NCBI RefSeq assembly: GCF_000381525.1
Contig: NZ_KB906609.1
Span: forward strand, 1 to 64,000
DNA from: Peptostreptococcus anaerobius VPI 4330 = DSM 2949
GTDB taxonomy: Bacteria; Bacillota; Clostridia; Peptostreptococcales; Peptostreptococcaceae
DNA length: 64,000 nt
Direction of reading: 5' to 3'
Of the stretch, positions 25,571 to 35,311 are shown piece by piece. Made by a program: the position numbers and the translations under genes. The notes beneath the pieces are model-generated. The model was not told the origin of the DNA. It saw only the letters and a list, made by a program, of their open reading frames with translations, and ran no database searches. The first letter of the stretch is position 1; each line of letters starts with the position of its first letter.

Positions 25571-26458
25571 ATGGTAATAAAGCAAATTTTTAATAATAAT
25601 GTCGTCCTTGTCAGAGATGATATAGAGGGCAAAGAATTTATACTTACTGGTGCAGGTATTGGTTTTCAGAAAAAGAAGGGTATGCAGGTTGACATTGAGA
25701 AGATAGAAAAGAAGTTTATATCTAGTGATGATAGTATCATGAATAGGATTGTCAGTCTTGCAAGTGAAATAGATCCTGAAATATTTGAAATGACCAACTC
25801 TATAGTGAATAGGATCGAAGATTTTCTAGGGGAAAACTTGTATGAATACATATATCCAGCCCTTGCAGACCATATCGCATTTGCTCTAAAAAGGAACAAA
25901 GAGGGGATTGTGGTTAGAAATACTATTCTATACCAAATTAAGCGTGTTTATTCCAAGGAGTTTGAGGCAGGTATGATAGCTGTAAACTATATAAAGGATA
26001 GACTCGGTATTGACTTGGGACAGGACGAAGCCGCCTTTATTGCAGTCCACATAGTAAATTCTTACTACCAGGGTAAGTCTGAAAAATATCAGCAAGATAT
26101 AAAAGTTTTGAAAATTTTAAAGGATGTCTTGAATATTATACGATATTATTATAAAATAGACTACAGAGAGAGCGATTTGGACTATGAAAGGCTTGTGACG
26201 CACGTTAGATTTTTTGCAAAGAGACTTCTGGCTAGCGATCACAGGGAAGACAATAGTCGAGAATTGTTTGAAGTTGTGAAAATTAAATATGATAAGGCCT
26301 ACGGTTGTGTAGAAAAAATAGAGGAGTATGTATCCAACAACTATGGACAGTATTTGTCGGATGATGAAAAGCTGTATTTGACTATGCATATCGAGAGGGT
26401 CTCAAACAAATTCAAGATACATGATTCTGGGGTTGTTACTGAAGAAGGCAAGACTTAG
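25571..26458 (+). CDS. BglG/LicT-family transcriptional antiterminator
   Basis: RNA-binding regulator that, when not phosphorylated on PRD1 by the PTS, stabilises an antiterminator hairpin in a PTS mRNA leader. N-terminal CAT domain (IKQIFNNNVVLVRD, FILTGAGIGFQKKKG) about 1-55, PRD1 about 70-170, PRD2 about 175-285. All four PRD histidines are visible: H101, H160, H211, H273. 295 residues. It lies directly before the PTS IICBA gene, its likely target, as with GlcT-ptsG in Bacillus. I could not find a clear RAT site in the gap. Confidence 0.93.
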   Translation: MVIKQIFNNNVVLVRDDIEGKEFILTGAGIGFQKKKGMQVDIEKIEKKFISSDDSIMNRIVSLASEIDPEIFEMTNSIVNRIEDFLGENLYEYIYPALADHIAFALKRNKEGIVVRNTILYQIKRVYSKEFEAGMIAVNYIKDRLGIDLGQDEAAFIAVHIVNSYYQGKSEKYQQDIKVLKILKDVLNIIRYYYKIDYRESDLDYERLVTHVRFFAKRLLASDHREDNSRELFEVVKIKYDKAYGCVEKIEEYVSNNYGQYLSDDEKLYLTMHIERVSNKFKIHDSGVVTEEGKT

Positions 26459-26742
26459 GTGTATGGAAGATTTGTGTAAATAGGGTGAGTGAGTATATAT
26501 CTTAATTTATTTATTGGTATTATTTATCTCTATATTTTGGTGCTAGCACTGTGGTATAGGGCGCTGTCTATTTTGCAAAATCCATTACTTAGGTCTTTTT
26601 ATTTTGTTATTTAAACAGTTTGAATTTTGCCTGCACTAGTAAGTTTTAGAGCTCGTAATCTTGCACTCTTGAAATTTGGAATTTTAGTAATCGGCATTTA
26701 ATTTTCAAAAATATATTTATAAAATTATAGGAGGTATTTCTC

Positions 26743-28875
26743 ATGGGAGAAAGCAAAATTTTTGGTATTTTACAAAGAATTGGTAGATCATTCATGCTTC
26801 CAATAGCAATTCTACCAGTAGCTGGTCTTTTCTTGGGTATAGGTGGTTCATTTACTAATCCAACAACAATAGAAGCCTACAATTTAACAGCAGTATTAGG
26901 TCCTGGGACATTTGCAAACTCATTGCTAACAGTTATGTCTCAGGCAGGTGAAGTAGTATTCGCCAATCTTCCAATCCTATTTGCGATGGGTGTTGCAATA
27001 GGTATGGCTAAGGCTGAAAAGGCTGTTGCAGCACTTGCTGGTGCGCTATCATTCTTCATTATGCATACTGCTATAGCAGCTATGATTACAGTTAATGGTG
27101 GAGCGGACAAGATGCTTGCAGGTTCTGTTGCTATGACAGTTGGTATCCAGTCACTTCAGATGGGTGTATTCGGTGGTATCATAGTTGGTCTTGGTGTCGC
27201 TTATCTACACAACAAGTTCTACAAGATCCAGTTACCACAGGCATTATCATTCTTCTCAGGAACTAGATTTGTGCCAATTATAACAGCTATAGTATACTTA
27301 GTTGTTGGTATATTAATGTTCTACGTATGGCCTACAGTTCAGTTAGGTATCAACCAGGTTGGTCAGTTGGTAAGAGTATCTGGATACTTTGGTACTTGGA
27401 TATATGGTTTCATGGAAAGAATCCTAATACCATTCGGTCTTCACCACGTGTTCTACCTACCTTTCTGGCAGACATCAGTTGGTGGTACTCTAGAAGTTGG
27501 TGGGAAGATGGTGGAAGGTGCTCAGAATATATTCTTTGCTCAGCTAGCTGATCCGACAGTACAGAAGTTCAGTGTTGATGCTACAAGATTTATGGCTGGT
27601 AAGTTCCCACTAATGATATTTGGTTTACCAGGTGCAGCTCTTGCTATGTACAAAACTGCAAAGCCTGAAAAGAGAAAGCTAGTAGGTGGTCTTTTATTCT
27701 CAGCAGCACTTACATCAATGCTTACAGGTATAACTGAGCCAATAGAATTCACATTCTTATTCGTTGCTCCTTTCCTATATCTAATTCACTGTATATTTGC
27801 AGGTCTAGCTTATATGTTAATGCACATCATGAAGGTTGCAGTTGGTATGACATTCTCAGGTGGTCTAATAGATATGACACTATTTGGTATACTACAGGGT
27901 CAGTCAAAGACAAACTGGATTGGAATAGTTATAGCAGGTATAGGTTACTTTGTAGTTTACTACTTCCTATTCAGCTTCCTAATAAAGAAGTTTAACCTTA
28001 AGACTCCGGGTAGAGAAGATGATGCAAATGCTGAAGTTAAGTTATATACTAAGGCTGATGTAAATGCTAAAAAGGGTAAGGCATCTTCAAAGGGTGCAAA
28101 TGCAAGTGATGATGAATTATCAATAGCTATAGTTCATGGTCTAGGTGGAAAGTCAAACATAGAAAGTGTTGACAACTGTATTACAAGACTTAGGTGTGTT
28201 GTTGTTGATTCTAAGAAGGTAAAGGATGACGTACTTAAGGCTACAGGAGCTGCTGGTGTCATCAAGTCTGGTTCAGGTGTTCAGGTTATATACGGACCAA
28301 AGGTATCTATAATCAAGTCAAACCTTGAAGAATATCTTGAAAGCTCAACAGTAGAAGATGCTTATGTTGATGGTATGGCAACTAAGGTTGAAGAAGAACC
28401 TAAGAAAATACTTGATTTAGACTCATCTCTAGAAGTTTTGGCACCAGTTAATGGAACTATCCATGACCTATCAAAGGTTAATGATGAAGTATTCTCACAG
28501 AAGCTAATGGGTGAAGGATTTGCAGCCCAGACAGAAGATGGAGATATATACTCACCAGTAAGCGGTGAAGTAGGAATGATATTCCCTACAAAGCATGCTA
28601 TAATAGTAGCTACAGACGATGGATTAGAGGTATTAATTCATATGGGTATAGATACAGTTAAGCTAGAAGGAGAAGGATTTGAATTATTCTGCTCAGTTGG
28701 CGATAAGGTAAAGGCTGGAGACAAGTTAGCTCATATGGACCTTGAATTTATAAAGTCAAAGGGTTATGAAACTATAACACCTGTTATATTTACAAACCTT
28801 GAAGCTGGTAAGACTATAGAAGTATCAGAAGGCAAGTCTGTTAAGGCAGAAGCTGGAAGAGTTGGTATTAGATAG
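26743..28875 (+). CDS. PTS transporter IICBA, glucose/N-acetylglucosamine family
   Basis: Imports and phosphorylates a hexose with phosphate passed from HPr. Domains: IIC membrane part (1 to about 425) with FGLHHVFYLPFW and GITEPIEFTFLF; IIB about 455-545 with phospho-Cys479 in DNCITRLRC; IIA about 565-700 with phospho-His633 in VLIHMGIDTVKLEGEGF. Order C-B-A and 710 residues fit PtsG/NagE-type fused transporters. AGGAGG precedes the ATG. Codon use is optimised. Glucose is the best guess given the antiterminator next door, but GlcNAc cannot be excluded from sequence alone. Confidence 0.95.
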   Translation: MGESKIFGILQRIGRSFMLPIAILPVAGLFLGIGGSFTNPTTIEAYNLTAVLGPGTFANSLLTVMSQAGEVVFANLPILFAMGVAIGMAKAEKAVAALAGALSFFIMHTAIAAMITVNGGADKMLAGSVAMTVGIQSLQMGVFGGIIVGLGVAYLHNKFYKIQLPQALSFFSGTRFVPIITAIVYLVVGILMFYVWPTVQLGINQVGQLVRVSGYFGTWIYGFMERILIPFGLHHVFYLPFWQTSVGGTLEVGGKMVEGAQNIFFAQLADPTVQKFSVDATRFMAGKFPLMIFGLPGAALAMYKTAKPEKRKLVGGLLFSAALTSMLTGITEPIEFTFLFVAPFLYLIHCIFAGLAYMLMHIMKVAVGMTFSGGLIDMTLFGILQGQSKTNWIGIVIAGIGYFVVYYFLFSFLIKKFNLKTPGREDDANAEVKLYTKADVNAKKGKASSKGANASDDELSIAIVHGLGGKSNIESVDNCITRLRCVVVDSKKVKDDVLKATGAAGVIKSGSGVQVIYGPKVSIIKSNLEEYLESSTVEDAYVDGMATKVEEEPKKILDLDSSLEVLAPVNGTIHDLSKVNDEVFSQKLMGEGFAAQTEDGDIYSPVSGEVGMIFPTKHAIIVATDDGLEVLIHMGIDTVKLEGEGFELFCSVGDKVKAGDKLAHMDLEFIKSKGYETITPVIFTNLEAGKTIEVSEGKSVKAEAGRVGIR

Positions 28876-28927
28876 TTTGATCTGTATAAATATATAGACA
28901 ATTTGAAAAAACACGGAATATTCGTCT

Positions 28928-28957
28928 CTTGGGTTTTAAACCCAAGGGGCGTTTTTT
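28928..28957 (+). terminator. Terminator after the PTS gene
   Basis: CTTGGGTTT (28928-28936) pairs perfectly with AAACCCAAG (28938-28946), extended by GTC/GGC-type pairing outside, and followed by GTTTTTT. Confidence 0.88.
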
Positions 28958-29033
28958 AAGAAAAACTTAAAAATTACAAAATATTATACAAGGTATATTA
29001 AAACAATTTAAAATCATGTTATTATATAGAGTA

Positions 29034-29061
29034 ACTGTCAATTATAAGTAGTGTAGACAGT
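29034..29061. repeat. Inverted repeat upstream of the symporter gene
   Basis: ACTGTC (29034-29039) and GACAGT (29056-29061), 16 bases apart, 35 bases before the start. Possible operator; weak evidence. Confidence 0.3.
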
Positions 29062-29096
29062 CATTATATTTTATTAACAGGAGGTAATTTATTTAG

Positions 29097-30470
29097 ATGG
29101 AAATCGGGTTATTATTTTGGGGATTCTTGATAGTATATGGACTTATAATGATGGTACTGTCTCCAAAAGTAGAAAGTGTCGGCGGATTTTTTATGGGGCA
29201 TGATAAGGATGGAAAATCAGCATCTCCATTTATGCTGACAGCAAGTATTTTTATAAGTTGGATATTTGCCAAATCAGTTACAAATGCTGCAAACTTAGGA
29301 GCTACTTATGGAATAGTGGGTGGAGTTGCCTATGCAGCCTACTGGTTGTGTATACCGCTAGCTGGTTTTGCTATTTATAGGTTGAGGACTAGATATGCTG
29401 CCAAGGGTCTTGTGAGTTTCTTGACTGAAAACTACGGCCATGGAGCAGCGGTTGCATTTTCAGCTGCTATACTTATTAGATTATTTAATGAAGTCTGGTC
29501 AAATACATCAGTTGTCGGTGGATATTACGGTAAGTCAGGTAGCAAGGAGTTTATAATTGCAGCAGTGGTATTTACCCTTATTACCTTGGTATATTCAATG
29601 AAGGGTGGTCTAAGAAGTTCTATAGTTACAGACACTATACAGGCAATAATTTTTGTAGTATTTGTAGTGTGGGTTGTAGCTATAATCATGCCACACCATA
29701 CTGTAGGAGAAATGCTAACAACAGGTAGTTGGAAGATTGATGCAGGTGTAGATATGTTACTAGTATCAATTCTACAGATATTTTCTTATCCATTTCATGA
29801 TCCAGTTCTTACTGATAGAGGTTTTGTATCTGAAGAAAAAACAATGTTAAAGGCCTTTATAGTTTCAGGGTTGCTAGGATTTATAGCTATTGTTGTATTT
29901 TCCTTTATAGGTATACATGCCAAAATCACAGGTATGGCTATATCAGACAATGTACCTGCAGACTTAGGAAGGACTCTTGGTACAGGGGCCTATTTCCTTA
30001 TGATAGCTGTAATGGTATCGGCAGCAGGATCTACTCTAGATTCGACATTTTCAAGTTTGGCCAAGCTTACTGCCTATGATCTTCCTAGAATGACAGGAAG
30101 AGATCTTGGAGATAAGTCTAGAAAATTAGGTATGTTGGTTATGGTGATTATAGCTTTAGTAGGTAATCTGCCTATGATCTTAGGAACAGACATCCTAAAA
30201 GCTACTACTATAAGTGGTACAATGGTCATTGGTCTTGCTCCAGTATTCTTATTGCATGGCCTTGTTAGACCTACTAAAATAGGCTTCCACCTTAGTTTTT
30301 GGATAGGAATCATATTGGGATTTGCAATGACCTTTAATGCTATACCAGCTTGGTTTGATATAGGCACAGGAAAGTATGCAATGTTACTAGGAGTCAACCT
30401 ATATGGCTTGATTGCTTGTACATTAGCTTATATTGTGGCTGGCCTAGTTTTTGGTGAAAAGACAAGTTAA
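29097..30470 (+). CDS. Sodium:solute symporter (SSS) family protein
   Basis: Multi-pass membrane importer driven by a sodium gradient. About 12-13 hydrophobic segments over 457 residues, LeuT-like. Family-like features: FISWIFAKSVTNAANLGATY near the N-terminus, YSMKGGLRSSIVTDTIQAII, and SAAGSTLDSTFSSLAKLTAYD (the SSS Na-site helix). Substrate unknown: no metabolic gene beside it. GGAGG 10 bases before the ATG. Single gene with its own upstream region. Confidence 0.88.
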   Translation: MEIGLLFWGFLIVYGLIMMVLSPKVESVGGFFMGHDKDGKSASPFMLTASIFISWIFAKSVTNAANLGATYGIVGGVAYAAYWLCIPLAGFAIYRLRTRYAAKGLVSFLTENYGHGAAVAFSAAILIRLFNEVWSNTSVVGGYYGKSGSKEFIIAAVVFTLITLVYSMKGGLRSSIVTDTIQAIIFVVFVVWVVAIIMPHHTVGEMLTTGSWKIDAGVDMLLVSILQIFSYPFHDPVLTDRGFVSEEKTMLKAFIVSGLLGFIAIVVFSFIGIHAKITGMAISDNVPADLGRTLGTGAYFLMIAVMVSAAGSTLDSTFSSLAKLTAYDLPRMTGRDLGDKSRKLGMLVMVIIALVGNLPMILGTDILKATTISGTMVIGLAPVFLLHGLVRPTKIGFHLSFWIGIILGFAMTFNAIPAWFDIGTGKYAMLLGVNLYGLIACTLAYIVAGLVFGEKTS

Positions 30471-30498
30471 AAACTATATAAAAAAGACATTATTAAGG

Positions 30499-30540
30499 CC
30501 CTGTATTTTGCTTTTATTAGCTATACAGGGTATAATAATA
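30499..30540 (+). terminator. Possible terminator after the symporter gene
   Basis: CCCTGTAT (30499-30506) pairs with ATACAGGG (30533-30540) around a long loop; no T-run follows, and TATAATAATAT right after may be the -10 of the next gene. Confidence 0.4.
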
Positions 30541-30569
30541 TATATATAGATGATTAAAGGAGATAAGTT

Positions 30570-31556
30570 ATGAATAGACCAGGTAGAACTTGCCCCATAG
30601 ATTATAGGGTAGACCAAAGAATATATACTGATAAAACAAATGATATAAATGCAGATACCATATATGTTGTAGGAGGCCTGTACGGTAATCATGAGGCTCT
30701 CAAGGAAATTGAGAAAATGAGACTTGATGAAGATTATGAACCAATTATAATGTTTAATGGAGATATACATTGGTTTGACATAGAGTTAAAAGACTTCAAA
30801 AAAATAGAAGAAGGTATAAATAATATAAGTTTTGATTCTGATGTGAATAAGCCTAGTCATTATGAGATATTGGGTAATGTTGAGGCCGAGCTAATCAGGG
30901 AATCTGATATAAATGTTGGTTGTGGTTGTTCATATCCAGACTGTGTAGATGATGGCGCAGTAGATAGGTCAAACCTCATTCATTCCATGATGAAGTCTAA
31001 TATCTACCAAGAAAAAGAAATGATAGACATCTTAAAGGAAAGGCAAAAGGCCATGGTAGTTTCTCTTGGAGGTAAAAGGATAGCTATCACACATGGGGAT
31101 GAGGAGTCTTTGGCAGGTTGGAAGTGTTCTAGAGAAAATCTATCGGATAAATCTAGGCAAGAAGACCTTAAGGCTTGGTTTGAAGAACACGATATAGATA
31201 TAATAGCTTGTACCCATACTTGTGCTCCAGCTGCGTATTCAGATGGTAAAAATGCAGTTATAAACAATGGTGCATCGGGGATGCCTAATTTTGAGGGTGA
31301 AAATTTTGGATTGCTTACGAGGATATCTAAGAGGGCTAGTGACAAGGCTATATATAGGGAATGTTTGGATGGTCTATATATAGAGGCACTTCCTATTAGG
31401 TATGATAGGGATAGGTTTTTGGAGTGGTTTGATTCTAGGTGGCCAAGTGGGTCTCCAGCAGATATATCATATAGGGACAGGATAGTAAATGGGACAGATG
31501 ACCTTGTGGGAGATGCTATTATTAGCGGATTTAAAATATGTAAGGCAGATAGGTAA
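30570..31556 (+). CDS. Metallophosphoesterase-like protein
   Basis: Probable calcineurin-like phosphoesterase. Metal-site motifs are partly altered: VVGGLYGNHEAL where DxH-GN is usual, FNGDIHWF in place of GD-xxD, LGNVEAEL for GNH(D/E), then ITHGDEESLAG, ACTHTCAPAAY and NNGASGMPNF, which fit the later GHx and GH-T-H sites. Because several ligands are non-canonical it may have changed metal use or substrate. 328 residues, longer than YfcE-like enzymes (about 180). AAAGGAG before the ATG; single gene. Confidence 0.65.
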   Translation: MNRPGRTCPIDYRVDQRIYTDKTNDINADTIYVVGGLYGNHEALKEIEKMRLDEDYEPIIMFNGDIHWFDIELKDFKKIEEGINNISFDSDVNKPSHYEILGNVEAELIRESDINVGCGCSYPDCVDDGAVDRSNLIHSMMKSNIYQEKEMIDILKERQKAMVVSLGGKRIAITHGDEESLAGWKCSRENLSDKSRQEDLKAWFEEHDIDIIACTHTCAPAAYSDGKNAVINNGASGMPNFEGENFGLLTRISKRASDKAIYRECLDGLYIEALPIRYDRDRFLEWFDSRWPSGSPADISYRDRIVNGTDDLVGDAIISGFKICKADR

Positions 31557-31587
31557 AAATATAGGTGTTAACTTTATAAAAAATGTA

Positions 31588-31623
31588 AAGAGGGGTTAGT
31601 ATTGATACTATACCCCTTTTATT
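31588..31623 (+). terminator. Terminator after the phosphoesterase gene
   Basis: AAGAGGGGTTAGTAT pairs with ATACTATACCCCTTTT around TG, with one mismatch, followed by ATTT. Confidence 0.85.
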
Positions 31624-31760
31624 TGCCCCAAACCTTGCAAATATATCCATTATGAGATATTATATTTAATGGGTAGTAGTGTCGTTAGGGCAATCTACCT
31701 ATAGGATATACAAGGACAAACTAGTAATTAATATACAATAAATATAAGAGGTGAATACAA

Positions 31761-32978
31761 ATGGAAAATATTAAGATTCAGCCAATACTATGCGGTGGAG
31801 ATTTAAATTGCTATTCTGTTGCAAGGGCCTACCATGAAGCTTACGGTGTTACGTCTATAGCTTTTGGAAGGTACTATCTCGGTGCTACAAAGGATAGTAG
31901 GTTTATAGATTTTAGGGTGACTCCTGACATCAATGACCCTGATAAGTTTGTAGGCATATTAATTGACGAAGCCAAGAAACATTCTGATGACGAAAAGTTG
32001 ATACTGATGGGTTGCACTGACGAGTATGCTGAACTAATAATCGACCATAGAGATGAATTAAGTAAGTATTTTATTGTTCCTTACATTTGCTCAGACCTTA
32101 AAAACAGACTTGTTGAAAAGGAATCATTCTATAATGTATGTGAGGAATATGGTCTTGATTACCCAAAGACTTACATATACAACAAGGGAGATGCTACTAG
32201 GGACTTTGGTTTTAACTATCCAGTAATAGTAAAGGCATCTGATTCTATATCGTTCTTCCAGAACCCATTTGAGGGTATGAATAAGGCCTATGTTGCCAAC
32301 AACCAGGAAGAGTTTGACAAGATCATCAAGGACTGTTATTCACATGGCTATGAAAAGTCAATGATAATCCAGGACCTAATACCTGGTGAAGATGACCATA
32401 TGAGGGTATTGACTTGCTACTCAGACCAAAATGGCAAGGTAAAGATGATGTGTCTAGGCCACGTCCTACTAGAGGAGCATACTCCAAAGGGAATAGGTAA
32501 CCATGCAGCCATCATAACGGAGTACGAAAAAGAGTTGATGGAAAAGTACAAGGAATTCTTGGAGAAGATAGGTTATGTAGGTTTCTCCAATTTTGATATC
32601 AAGTATGATGATAGGGATGGTAAGTTCAAGGTATTTGAAATCAACCTTAGACAGGGTAGGTCTAACAACTATGTCACTGCATCAGGCAACAATATAGCCA
32701 AGTATGTTGTAGAGGACAGGGTATACAATAAGGAAATGGATCTGAAGATACAGAAGGACCCATTTTTCTGGCATGTAATACCAGCGAGTGTTGTCTATGA
32801 TTTTGTAAAGGACAAGACCTTGGTTAAGAGATGTAAGGTCCTAGTTAAGGAAGGTAAGAGCGGTTCTGCCTACCACTACAAATATGATCTATCTGGTAAC
32901 TTCAAGAGGAGTCTATATATATTCTTATTTGGACTGAACCAGAGAAGGAAATTTAATAAATACTGTACAAAATACTAG
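31761..32978 (+). CDS. D-aspartate ligase (ATP-grasp), peptidoglycan branch enzyme
   Basis: Attaches D-Asp to the side-chain amine of the third stem residue of the peptidoglycan precursor, as Asl-fm does in Enterococcus faecium. The match to that enzyme extends along the chain: VARAYHEAYG, GCTDEYAELI, VPYICSDLKNRL, FYNVCEEYGLDYPKT, MIIQDLIPGEDDHMRVL, MMCLGHVLLEEHTP and the ATP-grasp metal site FEINLRQGRSNNYVTASG. 405 residues versus about 440. The next genes are an aspartate racemase and murE, which fits. The start has GAGGTG upstream. Confidence 0.88.
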   Translation: MENIKIQPILCGGDLNCYSVARAYHEAYGVTSIAFGRYYLGATKDSRFIDFRVTPDINDPDKFVGILIDEAKKHSDDEKLILMGCTDEYAELIIDHRDELSKYFIVPYICSDLKNRLVEKESFYNVCEEYGLDYPKTYIYNKGDATRDFGFNYPVIVKASDSISFFQNPFEGMNKAYVANNQEEFDKIIKDCYSHGYEKSMIIQDLIPGEDDHMRVLTCYSDQNGKVKMMCLGHVLLEEHTPKGIGNHAAIITEYEKELMEKYKEFLEKIGYVGFSNFDIKYDDRDGKFKVFEINLRQGRSNNYVTASGNNIAKYVVEDRVYNKEMDLKIQKDPFFWHVIPASVVYDFVKDKTLVKRCKVLVKEGKSGSAYHYKYDLSGNFKRSLYIFLFGLNQRRKFNKYCTKY

Positions 32979-33053
32979 GAGTTTGTTTATATATAGGTTC
33001 TATCTTAGAACTTGTATTTAAGACTTGAACTAGTTAAGATGATGGAGAATTAT

Positions 33054-33776
33054 ATGAAAGCAAATAAGACAATTGGTGTGCTAGGTGGACTTGGACCAAT
33101 GGCGACAGTTTATTTTTACGATTTGATGGTAGAGATGACAGATGCCAAGTGTGACCAGGACCATGTAGACATGATAATAGTAAATAGGGCATCCACACCT
33201 GATAGGACAGCCTACATAGTTGGCCAATCAGATGATAGTCCCTTAGACTATATAATAGAGGATGCAAAGAGATTAGAGGCTTGTGGGGTTGATTTTATGG
33301 TATTGACTTGTAATACAGCCCACTACTTCTATGATAAGATCAAGGACTCAATCAATGTTCCAATTCTCAATATGTTGGAGGAGACAGTTGGTCATGCCAT
33401 TAAGAAGGGTCACAAAAAGATCGGAATCATGGCAACTACTGGCAATATTAAAACAGGTCTATACCAGTCTATGTGTCAGTCAAAGGGAGTTGACTACTAT
33501 ATCCTTGATGATGATATGCAGAAAAAGGTCATGAAAATAATATATGATGATGTCAAGGCTGGTAAAAAGGCAGATATGGATGTGTTCAACGAAATAGTGG
33601 ATGTATTAAAGGCTAATGGATGCGACTGTGCGATTTTGGGCTGTACTGAGCTATCTATTATCAAAAAGGATGAGAAGCTTCCTGATGACTTCTTTGTCGA
33701 CTCAACAGAGATTTTGGTAATCAAGTCAATAGAAAAGGCAGGAGCATACTTAAAGGAAGAGTTTTCTAGTAAATAA
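33054..33776 (+). CDS. Aspartate racemase (Asp/Glu racemase family)
   Basis: PLP-independent two-cysteine racemase; here most likely makes D-Asp for the ligase upstream. [16 protein letters not shown] opens the fold, first Cys in [13 protein letters not shown], second in [23 protein letters not shown] between. 240 residues. I chose ATG at 33054 with GGAG six bases ahead; the in-frame TTG at 33012 lacks a ribosome site. 75 bases after the ligase, 14 before murE. Glutamate racemase (MurI) is less likely because the YgeA-like GGLGPMAT opening favours aspartate. Confidence 0.88.
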   Translation: MKANKTIGVLGGLGPMATVYFYDLMVEMTDAKCDQDHVDMIIVNRASTPDRTAYIVGQSDDSPLDYIIEDAKRLEACGVDFMVLTCNTAHYFYDKIKDSINVPILNMLEETVGHAIKKGHKKIGIMATTGNIKTGLYQSMCQSKGVDYYILDDDMQKKVMKIIYDDVKAGKKADMDVFNEIVDVLKANGCDCAILGCTELSIIKKDEKLPDDFFVDSTEILVIKSIEKAGAYLKEEFSSK

Positions 33777-33790
33777 AACGAGGTGTAATA

Positions 33791-35284
33791 ATGAAACTAA
33801 AAGACCTATTGAAAGATATAGAGTATATAAGCAACATTAAGGAAAGTCAGTTAGAAGATATAGAAATCAGCGATATAGTATACGATTCTAGAAAGGCTGT
33901 AAAAGATAGCATATTTGTGGCTATCAAGGGCGAAACAGTAGATGGACATGACTACATAAAGGGAGCCTATGACAAGGGCTCTAGGGTCTTTATAATCAAT
34001 CATGACCTTGAAATAGAAGATGATGCAATAAAGATAATAGTACCTGATAGCAGAAGGGTCCTATCAAGAATGTCAGCAATATTCTTCTCTGAGCCTACAA
34101 AAAAGCTTAAGGTTGTTGGTATAACTGGAACAAAGGGAAAGACAACTATTAGTAACTACATAAAGACTGTCCTTACTAAATCGGGTATGAACACAGGTGT
34201 TATAGGTACAAATGGAGTATTCTACAATGATGTTGCTGAAAAGACTCTTAACACTACTCCAGAATCATACGAACTACAAAAGACTATAAAGGAAATGCTG
34301 GATGCAGGAGTTGAATGTGTAGCCATGGAGGTATCTTCAAGTGGACTTATGATGGGTAGGGTAGACGATATAGATTTTGATATAGGTGTATATACCAACC
34401 TATCTCCTGACCATATAGGACCTAAGGAACACCCTACATTTGAACACTACAGGGAGTGTAAGTCAAGATTGTTTGGACTATGCAAGTATGGAATCATAAA
34501 TGTGGACGACGAAAACGCCCAGTATATGGTAGACCATGCTAAGTGTCCTACTTGTGGTTTTTCTATAGACAAGGAATCTGATATCAAGGCTGGTAATATT
34601 GAGCTTACTAGGTCTAGTGCTAGCTTGGGTGTTGATTTTGACTACAAGCTAAAGGACCAGGATACTGTAAGGACTCATATCTGTTCTCCTGGAGAGTTCT
34701 CAATCTACAATGCCCTTGCTGTAATAGGCGTGTGTGACCATTTTGGTATAGACAAGGACAAGATGCTAGAGGCCCTATCAGATGCAAAGGTTGATGGCAG
34801 GGTAGAGGTTATACCTGTGCTTGACAATGCAACTGTAATACTTGATTATGCCCACAATGGTCTAAGTCTTGAAAATGTACTTGATACTCTTTTAAAGTAT
34901 GACCACAATAGGATGATATGTGTATATGGATCAATAGGTGGTAGGGCAGCCATCAGAAGAAAAGAGTTAGGTGATGTTGCAGCTAGATTATGTGATGTTT
35001 CAATAATAACAACTGACAATCCAGATGACGAAGACCCAATGAAGATAATAGATGAGATAGCTGAGTCATATGTTGGGTCAGATTCTGAAGTGCATAAGGT
35101 TGTAGATAGGGCAGAGGCTATTTACAAGGCCCTAGAGATGGCTGAGGATGGAGATATGGTGCTTGTGACTGGTAAGGGTCATGAAAAATACCAGTACATC
35201 CATGGTCAAAGGGTATTCTATGACGAAAAGGCTGAGGTTATCAAGGCTGGTAAAAAGGTTATGGAAAACAGATCAAACAGATAA
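33791..35284 (+). CDS. murE: UDP-MurNAc-tripeptide synthetase MurE, non-DAP type
   Basis: Adds the third stem residue to UDP-MurNAc-L-Ala-D-Glu. P-loop GITGTKGKTTISNY, carbamoyl-Lys region TNLSPDHIGPKEHPTFEHY, C-terminal GKGHEKYQ. The specificity motif reads D409-N-P-D412 (DNPDDEDP); DAP-adding enzymes have DNPR, so L-Lys or L-Orn is expected. 497 residues. Grouped with D-Asp ligase and racemase instead of in the dcw cluster, where murF and mraY are found 6 kb on. AGGTG precedes the ATG. Confidence 0.94.
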   Translation: MKLKDLLKDIEYISNIKESQLEDIEISDIVYDSRKAVKDSIFVAIKGETVDGHDYIKGAYDKGSRVFIINHDLEIEDDAIKIIVPDSRRVLSRMSAIFFSEPTKKLKVVGITGTKGKTTISNYIKTVLTKSGMNTGVIGTNGVFYNDVAEKTLNTTPESYELQKTIKEMLDAGVECVAMEVSSSGLMMGRVDDIDFDIGVYTNLSPDHIGPKEHPTFEHYRECKSRLFGLCKYGIINVDDENAQYMVDHAKCPTCGFSIDKESDIKAGNIELTRSSASLGVDFDYKLKDQDTVRTHICSPGEFSIYNALAVIGVCDHFGIDKDKMLEALSDAKVDGRVEVIPVLDNATVILDYAHNGLSLENVLDTLLKYDHNRMICVYGSIGGRAAIRRKELGDVAARLCDVSIITTDNPDDEDPMKIIDEIAESYVGSDSEVHKVVDRAEAIYKALEMAEDGDMVLVTGKGHEKYQYIHGQRVFYDEKAEVIKAGKKVMENRSNR

Positions 35285-35311
35285 TATCATATTTATATAT
35301 GAATTGTATAG

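Noticed and set aside
26626-26660. RAT-like sequence on the minus strand (ACTAGTGCAGGCAAAA) upstream of the PTS gene
   Set aside because: It is on the wrong strand for the antiterminator target and no terminator overlaps it.
33012-33053. Upstream TTG start adding 14 residues to the aspartate racemase
   Set aside because: No ribosome site before it, while GGAG precedes the ATG at 33054 and the family starts near there.
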